Shown here: one piece after another, positions 23,501-32,953 of the stretch
Layout: each line of letters begins with the position of its first letter
How positions within the stretch are numbered: the first letter of the stretch is position 1
Origin: Gordius sp. MW1
Lineage: Eukaryota; Nematomorpha; Gordioida; Gordea; Gordiidae
Direction: 5' to 3'
DNA: 64,000 nucleotides
Assembly (NCBI GenBank): GCA_964036665.1
Contig: OZ038527.1
Coordinates: 22,105,901 to 22,169,900, forward strand
Position numbers and translations under genes: made by a program
Notes under the pieces: model-generated
Databases searched by the model: none
What the model was told of the DNA's origin: nothing
What the model saw: only the letters and a program-made list of their open reading frames with translations

Positions 23501-26500
23501 TTAAGGAATATAAATTTTAACCATATTTTATTACTAAAGGGCCATATAAAGAATAGTTTGATAAATAAATCATTTTGGGATATAATTAAAGGAAAATTTT
23601 TAAAACACCTACTTAGCACAAAGCAATTGATCGGATTGTAATTTATACCTAAATAATAAAGGTTAAAAGTATCTCTTTCTTCAAATATTGTTTAACGTTT
23701 AGAGATATGAAAAAGAGTTTCCTTTGACTAAATATAAGATGACGCAATAATGAATCAATAAATATTCTTTTATTATATAGATTTTATTTAAATAATGATA
23801 ATGCGCAATAATTAAATTAATTTCGATTTTCACTAAATTATTTTGTGTTGTGCTGTAACCAAATTCATTTCTTCCGTGTTAAGCGTATAACTGCGTCCGG
23901 TGATTGTGTATGGAGACACTTTGAGTATAACATCTGATTTTTTGAGGTTAACTTTATTTAATTTAGACGGGAAAAAAAAGATTTTGCCGGACCATTAGGA
24001 TGTAAAAGATGAGCGACAATATATTCGTTTATTAGATCCTTGTCTACAATTAAGGCTAACCACCATTTATTCTGGTATCTACATGCCACGTAACATTTAG
24101 ATTTTCAAAATCAATTTCATTCGCTATTTGAATTTCTTCCTCAAAATATTCATTTGAATTAGAATACGTCTTTGTTTTAATTATCTTTCTGTCATATGAC
24201 TTTTTCTACATATATATTAGCCCTTATGGTTGATACATAAAATGCCTTATATGAAAGAAAAATGTCTTGAGTATTTTCATCTTTTGGAGGGAGACTTGTT
24301 ATTTTCCAAAGTTTTTGATTTATTTTGGAGCAGTTGGACTAAGTTTAATAAAGCGCAGCAGGCGAACTTGAGAGTTTATAGAAAAATTTATTTACTTTTG
24401 ACGCTTAACAATAGAATTAAAATGGTTTAATACGCGTAATCAACATATCTGCACTGTTAGGCATTTATATCACTTAGCCTCTAACGTCCCCATTATTTTT
24501 TAATTCTATTTAATAACAAAATAGTAAATTAAATTATTGTAGACTACATAAATATTATAATCAATACGAATTTGCAGCATGCCCGCACGCATATTATTAT
24601 GAGAATGACTTTGTTATAAGGTTGGTGAAAGTCCGGATTTTAAGGAGGGCATATTTCGGAACCACGCCTCTCTGCTAGGAACCGATGCAGAGATTCGCTT
24701 ATTAATAACACTCGATCCGTCCGCTTTGAAAGCCGCGATAGCAGAAAAACGGGCCAAACGCGACGCTAATGCCACTGAAAAAAATGGGCGAAACGAGGTT
24801 GTAAAACCCCTGCCCTGGGACACTAAAAATCTCGATTTAGAGGCGTTGGGCTTGAAAGAACTAGAAGATCCTTACCTCTTCTACGACGTTACCGTGGAAA
24901 TCGAGATTGATTATGTTTGGGTAAGTCCGGCCGGGCAAATAGTTCACGTGGACAGTAAAACTTACACCGAGACAGACGTTGATAAGGATGCCTTGCTTCA
25001 CGCCTTTTTCCAACCCGACCACGCTAAAAAACCATACTTACCAGGTACCCATTTGGTCGGTCGTGTTTTCTTTTTGTGTAGTATCAATATATATTCCCTA
25101 CTAGGTGGTTTTATTTTTGATTACTTGTTATGTCTCTGATAAGCGCTTTCCCACGAAATTATGGATTTTAAATGATAAGTGTAAGTTAACAGTCAAGGTT
25201 GAAAGTGCGGTTTTGTGTTAAAGCTGATATATTATGCCCACAGAGTTTGAAGAAGTTAATCTTTTTAATTAGCCCAGAGATATATAATTAAAATTCGTAA
25301 GCGACTTTTATAATAGTATTGTCCTAATTAGCCCAACCTGTGAAGAGTTTTAGTATTACTTGTTGAGGCGCGCCTACGTTATCTAATTGAGTTTTGTAAT
25401 GGTAAAGATATTTTCTGGTTTGAAGAGAAGGTTATGGTTAGTGTCAGATTGCGCTATTTATTTATATCGGATCCTTTAAATTTCAAACGATAGACTAATA
25501 GGTAGCTCGCCCCTTTTAGAATAGTGTGGTAGAGCGGACCTTATATAGGATGGTTTTAGAAATGCTTATACTGGCATTGTCTATTCCTCACATATTTGTT
25601 CTGATATAAGTTTACTTGAGCTGATAATTAAAATTTTGAGAAAGAGAGAATAAATTTTTATAAATAAAAGTGCATCGTTTATTGCAAAGAGTTTTGTAGA
25701 ATTAAAGATTTTCCATGCCGCTGCGTAATAGAATAGATATAGCGAGAATTTAATAATGTGATGTCAATTTTTATTAATCATTACAATCCATATGATTAAT
25801 TAACCTATGTTGAAGATGGCGATCACTTTAATTGTCAAACATTTTTTTTGTATTACTTTTATATATGTAACCTTGTTTCCGTGCTAATAAACTTTTTAAC
25901 CATAAATAGGATTGAACAATCTATGTGTCTATGTTAAAACATTTTTACGAATATACAAAATATTAACTGTACGTCAGGTATATGGTCGGTTTTCGCTATA
26001 TCCCGGGACAACGCATCTATCATCCACGAGGAAAAGTTTTTAATTTTACCCCACGACCTTATGGATCATGTAAGTAAGAGCCACACCTTAACCTATGCAC
26101 AATACTTGAATCGCCTTTTGGATTTGGCCAAAGATGCGTCTTACCATCACATCTCAGCCGAAAGATTAACAACATTGGCGCGAATTTTAAATCTTCCCGA
26201 TCAATCCTCTAGGTTGTTACTCTCCCCTCCTTTTCGTCCTCGCGGTCCCAAACTTTTCGAAATTCCCAAATTTCCTCGAGACCTTTCTACCTCGAGGAGC
26301 TATTACGCTTCGCTCCGAGGACAGCTAATCACGTGGTACCACTTCAATACTTGGATAGATGACCTAACGTCTAGAATGTGGACAGTGGAAAATGTGTGTT
26401 TCATTGAACCATTAGATTTGTCCGTTTTAGAGAATACCTGTTTTGACGTAAGGAGGTTAGATGTGTTTTTTCCAAATGTCTCGGGAAATTTATTGAAAAA

Positions 26501-26591
26501 GTCCCTAGCTTGTAACGCTGAAGCGGCTTTGATTGAGCGCCACCATTGGAGCTCTCATTCATACGACCCAAAGACTGTCATCACTTTTTAG
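8599..26591 (+). CDS. XYLT: Peptide O-xylosyltransferase with WSC domain (13 exons)
   Basis: A Golgi type II enzyme (GT14) that transfers xylose from UDP-xylose to core-protein serines, the first step of chondroitin and heparan sulfate assembly. Exons: 8599-8785, 8822-8941, 8981-9163, 9566-9747, 10306-10523, 11332-11415, 12093-12309, 12919-13098, 15431-15533, 16144-16357, 18685-18850, 24621-25044, 25978-26591. All have GT-AG ends and consistent phases, totalling 963 codons plus stop. Order: family cysteine block (CSLPDDTKDAL), WSC domain about residues 68-155 (LGCFVEQ, YCLNRQYTF, CHCGF, CPGN), glycosyltransferase core from about 184 (RIVFVLIINGRADRQ, IWGGTSLLE, WDYFVNMSESDF, DWLILTKEF, VDWCGCSPHNF), then the xylosyltransferase C-terminal region (FRNHASLLG, PYLPGIWSVF) and a conserved WSSHSYDPK end. 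The N-terminal anchor exon was not found, and 8599 is an acceptor rather than a start codon. Introns 1 and 2 are only 36 and 39 nt; intron 11 is 5.8 kb. Confidence 0.93.
10768..10934. mobile_element. MITE, CATGGGCGTAGCC family, in xylosyltransferase intron 5
   Basis: Starts CATGGGCGTAACCAGG and ends near CTACCCATG, 167 bp, the normal size of this family. The interior holds the family's G-rich then C-rich segments. Confidence 0.5.
11090..11245. mobile_element. Truncated MITE, same family, intron 5
   Basis: The left terminus is lost, but the G-rich body (GGGGGCAATAATGAATTATT) and right end CTGGCTACGCCTATG are present. It lies 86 bp before exon 6 of the xylosyltransferase. Confidence 0.55.
13189..14711 (+). 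repeat. Left arm of long inverted repeat flanking XYLT exons 9-10
   Basis: Segments of this interval recur in reverse complement at 16875-18632. Examples are AACTCGGGCCTTCGGCTCTC at its start, the GGCAAGGGTTAGGGTTAGAT block near 13410, the CCAATGGTCATTTT tandem units at 13590-14100, AACTAGTTAAATTGCATAGC near 14167, and the GATAGAGATGAGGGGTGGGG block near 14578. Order is preserved and inverted. The arm lies wholly inside intron 8 of the xylosyltransferase. Its open frames are repeat artefacts. Confidence 0.85.
13556..14130 (+). repeat. Tandem ~120-bp minisatellite with CCAATGG palindromes
   Basis: About five diverged units begin near 13592, 13689, 13798, 13927 and 14050. Each has GGCCAATGGTCATTTTTTCC followed by ATTGGTCAGCAGCCAGCGGAC, then GTCATAATAGCAATGG-like sequence and an A-rich GTCAAAAAAAACGAAA tract. 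CCAATGG and CCATTGG within each unit form a small hairpin. The same array is inverted at about 17230-18100. Confidence 0.75.
14871..15040. mobile_element. MITE, CATGGGCGTAGCC family, with exact 8-bp duplication
   Basis: Ends CATGGGCGTAGCC and GGCTACGCCCATG, 170 bp, flanked by exact TGTGTGTA copies at 14863-14870 and 15041-15048. An 8-bp duplication points to a hAT transposase. It lies in intron 8 between the left inverted arm and exon 9. Confidence 0.85.
16875..18632 (-). repeat. Right arm of long inverted repeat flanking XYLT exons 9-10
   Basis: Reverse-complement counterpart of 13189-14711, lying in intron 10. It runs from TTAATTGCTATGCAATTTAT through the CACCCCTCATCTCTATCTCC block, the inverted minisatellite (about 17230-18100), and CTAACCCTTGCCTATATTAG, to GGCCGAAGGCCCGAG just 53 bp before exon 11. 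It is slightly longer than the left arm because the minisatellite and the CTCATCTCTATCTCC block are expanded. Confidence 0.85.
19244..20044 (+). pseudogene. Transposase N-terminal half, plus-strand arm copy
   Basis: The frame begins MPKNYYCCNPLKTHKDQV, with a likely zinc-binding set (CC, H and CDVCRKKL), and runs to LLPDS-TAG at 19723. It resumes in frame after the TAG (TAQKIKTVFDVSYYMARRAK) and ends at a TAA at 20044, where the minus copy has TCA. The reading across the TAG implies a former TGG codon. This is the copy of the minus-strand transposase lying in the left inverted arm, lacking the catalytic region. Confidence 0.65.
20069..20280 (+). repeat. Direct tandem repeat (~105 bp, two copies) at transposon centre
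   Basis: GGGAATATGATTTGCGAATT through AAGATAAATATTGGAATAGG occurs at about 20076-20170 and again at 20181-20278 with almost no differences. It marks the junction between the plus-strand arm and the catalytic region. The near identity implies a recent duplication. Confidence 0.75.
20176..22170 (-). pseudogene. Putative DDD/E transposase, broken by stops and a frameshift
   Basis: On the minus strand the protein starts MPKNYYCCNP (22170) and reads through a central helical region (MARRAKKIKMEK; CHLLYHSFIAEQ) into three conserved acidic blocks. These are ILNDFAENYSFVVQDAAQAYH, FYYFSDGSAAQYKNRKN and HFFATSHGKSPCDGAAGT, whose aspartates are good candidates for the catalytic triad. Lesions: TGG to TGA in KWMNF near 22090, a one-base A-run deletion near 21975, the TAG shared with the plus copy near 21692, and a TGA after AQAYH near 20830. 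I recognise the motif set from transposon-like proteins of many invertebrates but cannot name the superfamily. The TTAA flanks suggest Kolobok. Confidence 0.6.
22415..23660. repeat. Long palindrome (fold-back element), arms ~0.55-0.65 kb
   Basis: The left arm (22415-22972) is matched in reverse by 23010-23660. Paired blocks include ACCTTTATTATTTAGGTATA with its reverse at 23640-23660, GATGGTCGGTCGAAAACG with its reverse at 23010-23030, and CACGCCCAAGCGTGATTTTG with its reverse. The loop is about 40 bp. The right arm has an extra ~110 bp (about 23520-23625). It abuts the transposon at 19007-22410 at a TTAA, and another TTAA lies at its right edge, so it may be a related fold-back element. The only open frames are fold-back artefacts. 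Confidence 0.8.
23833..24096 (-). pseudogene. C-terminal fragment of the same transposase family
   Basis: The minus strand reads YVACRYQNKWWLALIVDKDL, then AHLLHPNGPAKSFFFP and VNLKKSDVILKVSPYTITGR before a stop. The YVA...WW..L, HP.GP...F.WP-like and P...GR.Y pattern is the C-terminal module I associate with the transposon-like proteins encoded at 20176-22170. A one-base deletion in the T-run near 23975 breaks the frame. It sits outside the TTAA-bounded element, so it derives from another copy or an older insertion. Confidence 0.5.
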
Positions 26592-27290
26592 CCTGTCTCC
26601 CATCCTTTACATAGAAAATGGATCAAATTTTATATTATGAGGTCTTCCCTAGATTTCTATTATTTTGCAAGTTGAAAAGCTGTCGATATCGTACATTATA
26701 CTTTTGGGTTTGGGCTACATACCTTTTTTTTGAATTGAAGTACTCTATAAAATTTGAAATTTAATCAAATATACTCCAGTAACTGATTATGGATTATGTG
26801 GATTTGTTGTAATCGATGATAGGAGCTATCTAAACGATACAGATGGTGAAATTTTTATCAATACTCACGAAAATTGGATTTGAGACAGATTTTATTAACT
26901 TTTTATCACGGTTTAATATTTTTTTATCACATATTCACAAATCATGACACATGGACATCGGTTTACCCCAAGGTCGACAAGCCAAAACTGCCTGTTTCAT
27001 CGGTCATTTTATCGATTATGGGCTTCAATTTTTATATACTGTTTGCTCAATTTTACGGTGTTTGTATATAAATATTACCTGTGATTTATTATCTTTGATA
27101 CCTATACCAAATCAAAATAATTATATTGTGTGGACGTTATTATATATATAAATTATAAGAACCCAATAACTTAAAATGAAATTAGAATTTTTAAACTAGT
27201 TTCAAAATGGGAGTGATATATATAAGATTTTTGACAAAAATCCTTTATATTTGCAAATTTTTCTTATAATAATGTCCTAGTCAAAATTGC
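26592..27290. other. Downstream of XYLT, nothing identified
   Basis: AT-rich sequence following the xylosyltransferase stop. It presumably includes its 3' untranslated region, but no clear domain or repeat was seen. Confidence 0.4.
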
Positions 27291-27299
27291 TTTGTATAG

Positions 27300-28880
27300 T
27301 GAACTAGCTGTGCCCGGCCAAGCGTTGCTTTGGCTCAGTCCTTAAGTGGTTAATTAATAAGCTATTAATAAGACTTATCTAAAATGGGGTCATATATGAA
27401 ATAATTTATAATGTGAAAGGTCCGAATGATTTTATGAACCCACTATTTTTAGTATATATTTATATAATAAGACAAACCAAATGCAAATTCTGTTTTAGTC
27501 ATCAAATCCGACTGAAATTAAATGTTTTTGAAAAAATTGCTTATTAATGCTGTTACTTATTATACAATAATACCATTATTTTATTTTTCTAGTTAGCTGA
27601 TTTATTTGAAATACAATTTTCTTTAATATAATAAAATAATTAATTGAAGGATGGATAATTATTAAAAATATGCTTCTATGATCGACCACGTGATAATAAT
27701 GACAAAAACTGCATAATTTAAATTTTATTTATTTAATTTAAATAGTCTGTTAAACCCCAATAATTTTAACCGTATATTGTAACATTTTTATTATACTTTT
27801 AAATATCTAATTCGAGAAAACTTCAGCTTTGTATGTATGACGTCATTATTGTATATGCTGCTATAAATGAAACTGGACGGGAAATGTCAGATATTTTTAA
27901 AACAAAAAGGTATTTTAGGAATCTGAAAAAGCTATTTTACCCCTGGCCTATCTGGGCATCTACGGCTAAATTTTCGCTCGAATCGGATCTGAAGTTTCAG
28001 ACCTTTTTTAAAACCAAAAGGCCGAGAAATGTCCGATATTTTTAAAACTAAAAGGAATTTTAGCAATCTGAAAAAGCTATTTTACACCTGGCCGCCCTGA
28101 GAACCTACGGGTAAAGTTTCGCGCGAATCGGGCCGGTAGTTTCAGAATTTATTCTCATTTAAATATCTCATTTAATAAAAATTAATGATAGATAAATAAT
28201 GACATTTATATATAAATAGCATTTACTCAGAATAATCAACGTTGGACTATTTTATATTACATTTAAATTATATATACTTTCATCTTTCTCATTTAAAATA
28301 TCTCATTTAATGATAATGAGAAAAATTCATCTTCTTCACCTATATATTTTCTCAAATAATCTATAATTTTATTTATTTCAGGTTAATTCATAAATTTTAT
28401 GTTGTCACCCTTAAGAAAAGATGACGTTTAAGAAATTTAATTCATAAATTTTATGTTGTCTTGTCACCGTTAAGAAAAGATGACGTTTAAGAAATTTAAT
28501 TCATAAATTTTATATTGTCACCGTTAAGAAAAGATGACGTTTAAGAAATTTAATTCATAAATTTTATGTTGTCACCGTTAAGAAAAGATTACGTTTTACA
28601 AACTACTATAAGTGATACACTTTTACTACAGAACTGTCTGTATATTCAAATTTTCAACGAACGCGAGGAGGTGCGTTTGATTGACATTTTATTGAACGTC
28701 AAAACCTATAAAACTCAATATCTCGAAAATTAAAAGGAATTTTAGGATTCTGAAAAAGCTATTTTACCCCTGGCCGCCCTGGGAACCTAGGGGTAAATTT
28801 TCGCGCGAATCGGACCGGTAGTTTCAGAATTTAGCCCTTACATACATACATATATACATACACTTTACTTTATATATATA
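27300..28880 (+). mobile_element. Unclassified interspersed element with internal repeats
   Basis: Begins near AGCTGTGCCCGGCCAAGCG and ends in CATACATACATATATACATA plus TATATATATAGATA, a simple-repeat tail as found at LINE or SINE 3' ends. A ~100-bp segment (AATCTGAAAAAGCTATTTTA, then CCTGGCCGCC and TTTCGCGCGAATCGG) is repeated three times near 27925, 28065 and 28750. A separate 54-59-bp tandem array lies at 28383-28605. No reverse transcriptase domain was recognised. Confidence 0.5.
28383..28605 (+). repeat. Tandem repeat, four copies of 54-59 bp
   Basis: TTAATTCATAAATTTTATGT followed by TGTCACCGTTAAGAAAAGAT and GACGTTTAAGAAA recurs at about 28383, 28437, 28496 and 28549. The second copy has a small CTTGT insertion. 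It lies inside the element 27300-28880. Confidence 0.85.
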
Positions 28881-29658
28881 GATAAGAGTGTGTAAATGAA
28901 AAGAAAACTGTTAGAACTTCTTTAGCGCTATCTACATCAAGCTAAGTTTGCTTATTATTTTTAAGAAATAACAAAATACATATATTATTTAAAATAAAAA
29001 TTTAACATTTTTAGTATGAAGGATTTATTAGCCAATACATATAGATATTTTATTTTCATAAGTTGGCAATCGCCTTTTACCACATGCTTGTATAAGTAAT
29101 AAATGTTATTAATTCATGCACTAAGCCAATAAAGAGATAAGTGGTTTAAAAATTGCGACCTAGCATTTGAACATCTTTTCCCTTTGGAGTCTAAAACTAT
29201 ATTATATATTCATCCAATTATTAAAAAAAATCCATGATCACTTCTAGATAATTTTGCTTTCTGAAAGTTGGATAATTCTTTATTGCCTTAAGGCTAGAAC
29301 CCTACATGGACCGCCGACCCTGTCTGGACAAAATTTAGTAAAATAATCGGGCTCTATGGGACAGTTTGAGCCGAATTTTATGCCAACTAAGTACTAACCA
29401 TTTACAAAATATGATTAAATTAAACTCAACTCATTTTTCTTAGAGGGTACATAATATAGCTTTTAACTCCAGCCCCCCCCCTTGTCTATAATAATTCTGT
29501 ATTCACTGCAAACTTTATTCAATTATTTTTGTATATTATACATCTATTATAAGATTGAAAATTAAATAAGTAATTAATTCAAAAGGCTTATTGATTTTAA
29601 ATGTTAATTAAAATTTGATTATGTTTATTTTCAAAAAGTTAAGGTATATGCATAGACT

Positions 29659-29916
29659 AATAGACTGCTCATCTCTTATATATCCACGCATCAAAAGTGC
29701 TACCAAAAAGGACCGCCATTTTGATAAGTAAAGTAGAGTTTGTATAGCGATGGATTGCATTGGACAATAATCATTGATCTTATAAGATGAAACAACCCAT
29801 TTTAATCATTATGGCGATTTAAAAAATTTATCAAACCATATAAATTGGCCAAAATTCATGTTTCACTTATTAAAATGGCTGCGGGTAACTTTTTAAAAGG
29901 GAAAGAGCAGTCTATT
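29659..29916. mobile_element. Fold-back MITE, AATAGACTGCTC ends
   Basis: The left end AATAGACTGCTCATCTCTT pairs with AAAGAGCAGTCTATT on the right. Further in, GCCATTTTGATAAGT pairs with ACTTATTAAAATGGC. About 258 bp, no coding capacity. The target-site duplication is not certain. Confidence 0.6.
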
Positions 29917-30329
29917 AATCTATTAATTGTTAAAATATTGGTTCAATAAATTGTAGCGAGATTGGATTTTTCATTCCAAATTCATCATTGATTTAATAAT
30001 ATTTAAATTTAAATATAACAATAAGTTTTTTTAAACGGGCTTGGACAAATGAAAAATAATACCCTCGGCCAAAGAAAATTTATTTTGGAGGGCCCTACTT
30101 GAGGCTTAATATTCTAATGTTTGTCTTTTGTACACAGTTGCTTTTTAAGCCTGACGTCTGCTTTATGCTCAAATTCTCTTTTAAAACGTTTTTAAAATTG
30201 CCAATTGTTTTGTGATCATGATATAATTAATAAGAGCCAGAATGAATAATTTTTACAACAAATTATTGAAAGAGCGACAAATTGCAATTATTACGCTTTT
30301 ATATTAATTTTGAATTAGTAATTAAGAAT

Positions 30330-30536
30330 CGGGGTCAAAGTAGCAGAATGATGAAAAAGTAGCAGAAAAATATTTTCTTAGATTATCAATATATTAGAAT
30401 TAAATCTCAAATGGGGAGGGAATTTGATGTGCAAATAACCCTAACCTAAAACGCCAACCTAAAACACTCACCCTAACCCTCCTGACCAATCTTGATCTGA
30501 TCAATTTGGCCGCTTTTTTTCTGCTACTTTGACCCG
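30330..30536. mobile_element. MITE with GGGTCAAAGTAGCAG ends
   Basis: CGGGGTCAAAGTAGCAGAA on the left is matched by TTCTGCTACTTTGACCCGG on the right, about 207 bp. The flanks TAATTAA and TAATTAA are similar but not aligned exactly to the ends. The interior holds a few CCTAAC words. Confidence 0.65.
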
Positions 30537-31147
30537 GTAATTAATTTATTAATGTAGCTATGTAAACCTATCTAAAATCATTATTTAAATCAAACATAAT
30601 TATTTCAGATATTAAAAAACTTTAAATTCAAATAAGCATCTGTCCCTGCGTTATGCTAATGTGATCTATATTCAATTACTGTGAATCATGTTTTTTGGTG
30701 CGCCATGCCAATAGTATTCGAAAGAAATACTTTTCCATATTTAATTTAGAATCGCCATTGTCATTATTACGCGAATAAATTGTTGAATTAGCCTGGTGTT
30801 TAGCTATTTTAGGGAAAAATTTAAAACCAGGGTTAAAAAGTATATTAACGAAACTAACTATTATAAAGCAAAACTTTTAATCTGATGAGTTATTACTAAT
30901 GATGGCGTAATATAACACGTTTTAACTATTTACTTTATAAGCTGATGACAAACGTAAATGTCATTATTTCTTTTACACTTTTTATCATCATGTTTTTTCG
31001 TGAATTAAATGAGTTATTTACCTTATTTATATTATAAATTACTCTTTACCATTTCGTTTTCTAAATACCAATTCCCCTTCTAGGCTTAAAATGTGGCGCG
31101 GATTTTTTTAAACCAAGCATGGTTAAATAGTTTGGGATCGATTTGGA

Positions 31148-32953
31148 ATGGAATTAAATTCCTCGGGCGGAGATACTCCAGGACAAATACCTTGCAAAGC
31201 ATTCCCCAGTCGGGATGATAACACCGTATCAACGGTGACTAGTGCAGTCTCACTCAAGGGACTCTCTCAATATTCATCCCTGTCTTGTGTGCATTTAAAC
31301 GAACTAAGGGATGGACATAAGCTAATTTCTTCAAAAATTGATGATGGCCGAATGGGTAATCACGTTTTCCAAGACTACATATATAAGTCGGCCAACGATA
31401 AAAGTTCAATCCCCATACTGATAAAATGCCCGCTTGAAGATCAATGGTCAAATCGTAATGAATCTCATGATTCAGCAAAAAATGATCCATTGCCGCATGA
31501 CAAACATAGTAACGATATCAAATGGCTCCGTGGCAAATATCAAGAAGCCACCTTCATAAAGCCTTATACGTCGCATTATGGGCGTTGCTGTAAACGGCCG
31601 AGACAAATGGAACCACCTAAACAACTACAGGATGACAATGGCAATTGCTGTTACTTAGTAAGAAAGGGGGAAAAATTACCGAATAAGAAGCGATCTTCCA
31701 AAACTAGACTAAACGCGCCTGCCAGTAAGCAAGAGTTATTAGTCAAAATGACCAAATTAGATGCATTGGGTAGATCGCCTGAATACGATAAAGCGAGCAC
31801 AAAATGTACAGATATGACGGTGAATCCTGAATCGATAGAAGACATTCGTTTTACACTTTGCTCCCTACAGCATAAAAATTTAGTCAAAGTGATTGATCTA
31901 TGCTTGCAACACACCAAGGTTCATTCACAAACGTCGGTTAGCGGGCACAAGGGCACTTTCATCAAAACAGACCCTAACACCTTAACCGATATTGAATTTC
32001 CACGCCTAAGACTAGTGTTGGTGTCGGAATATTGCTATAACATTGGTACACTCGACCAATTAGTCAAGGCTAAAAACCCTTCGATCCTACCAGAATTGGT
32101 GTCAAGATATTATTTTGCACAGATGGTCTCTGCCGTAAAATATCTCCACGATCAAGGCGTGGTACATCGAAACCTTAATTGCAAAAATATTTTACTTAGC
32201 CTGAGTAACGAAGTCAAAATAGTTGGTTTGGAATCGGCCAGACGTCACGAAGATGCGTATGGTGTCTTTTGGGAGATTAGCAATGATATTAGTTATAGAT
32301 GTCCTCAGATGATTAAATACGATGTTTATAATCCTAGGGGAGCCGATGTTTGGGCTCTAGGCATAATATTGTTTAGGACAACATTTGGTCGACTACCATT
32401 TTTTATTCATTATCGCCTACATTCGGATCATAGGAAATCGCATAATCCATCGGATCTCAATGACACAAAGCTTGGAGGATTAGATGAGATGGGTGGTACG
32501 CAAGGTACTAATGCTTTCCAATCTAAATGTGAAAATGAGAACTTTAAAGAGTTGTTACTCGAGGTAAATGAACGAGAAATGGGAAACAAACTTAAATTTC
32601 CGCCAGATGTTCAAGTATCATCTACTCTTAAAGAATTATTAATCGGAGTGCTACAAATGGAAGAGCGCTGCAGATCCAGCATTAATAAAGTGAGTCAGGA
32701 AGAGTGGTTTCTCGATGAAAATAAACATCCACTTATATTTGGTAATGAGCAGCATACCAACGTGATTGATCCTACATCGGGAATCGAATTTTTATTAAGG
32801 AAAAATTTTTCGAAACCAAAAAATTCTGGTCGCACTCAGGGAGACAATGTTAAAGGATCTTTTGCCATAGGAAATTATCATCTTATACGCCAACCAATTA
32901 AGATTACATCTAGTCTCGAAGAAATTGAACATAAAAAGGGATGGTACATATAA
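31148..32953 (+). CDS. TSSK-like serine/threonine pseudokinase, intronless
   Basis: A 601-codon uninterrupted frame. The first ~165 residues are hydrophilic and unrecognised. A protein-kinase fold follows from about residue 170 to 530, closest in pattern to testis-specific serine kinases: LQHKNLVKVIDLC, SRYYFAQMVSAVKYLHDQGV, ADVWALGIILFRTTFGRLPF and EERCRSSINKVSQEEWFL. A lysine in the LLVKM strand (residue 200) may be the ATP-binding one. The glycine-rich loop is not recognisable, the catalytic HRDLKxxN reads HRNLNCKN (residues 340-347, Asp to Asn), and DFG reads GLE (360-362). Phosphotransfer is therefore unlikely and a scaffold or regulatory role is inferred. A ~55-residue insert follows the LPF motif. 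TSSK genes are commonly intronless retrogenes, which fits. An AATAAA lies about 60 bp past the stop. Confidence 0.8.
   Translation: MELNSSGGDTPGQIPCKAFPSRDDNTVSTVTSAVSLKGLSQYSSLSCVHLNELRDGHKLISSKIDDGRMGNHVFQDYIYKSANDKSSIPILIKCPLEDQWSNRNESHDSAKNDPLPHDKHSNDIKWLRGKYQEATFIKPYTSHYGRCCKRPRQMEPPKQLQDDNGNCCYLVRKGEKLPNKKRSSKTRLNAPASKQELLVKMTKLDALGRSPEYDKASTKCTDMTVNPESIEDIRFTLCSLQHKNLVKVIDLCLQHTKVHSQTSVSGHKGTFIKTDPNTLTDIEFPRLRLVLVSEYCYNIGTLDQLVKAKNPSILPELVSRYYFAQMVSAVKYLHDQGVVHRNLNCKNILLSLSNEVKIVGLESARRHEDAYGVFWEISNDISYRCPQMIKYDVYNPRGADVWALGIILFRTTFGRLPFFIHYRLHSDHRKSHNPSDLNDTKLGGLDEMGGTQGTNAFQSKCENENFKELLLEVNEREMGNKLKFPPDVQVSSTLKELLIGVLQMEERCRSSINKVSQEEWFLDENKHPLIFGNEQHTNVIDPTSGIEFLLRKNFSKPKNSGRTQGDNVKGSFAIGNYHLIRQPIKITSSLEEIEHKKGWYI

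Noticed and set aside
26874..27151. Hydrophobic frames resembling a small membrane protein
   Set aside because: AT-rich chance frames in two overlapping registers, no splice or start context and no recognisable family.
28383..28605. CRISPR-like array
   Set aside because: Repeats are directly adjacent 54-59-bp tandem units without unique spacers, in a eukaryotic genome.
30430..30480. CCCTAACC-type words suggestive of telomere repeat
   Set aside because: Only a few imperfect copies inside a MITE with GGGTCAAAGTAGCAG ends; not a tandem telomeric array.
31254..31917. Two minus-strand frames inside the kinase gene
   Set aside because: Antisense shadows of a 601-codon kinase frame.
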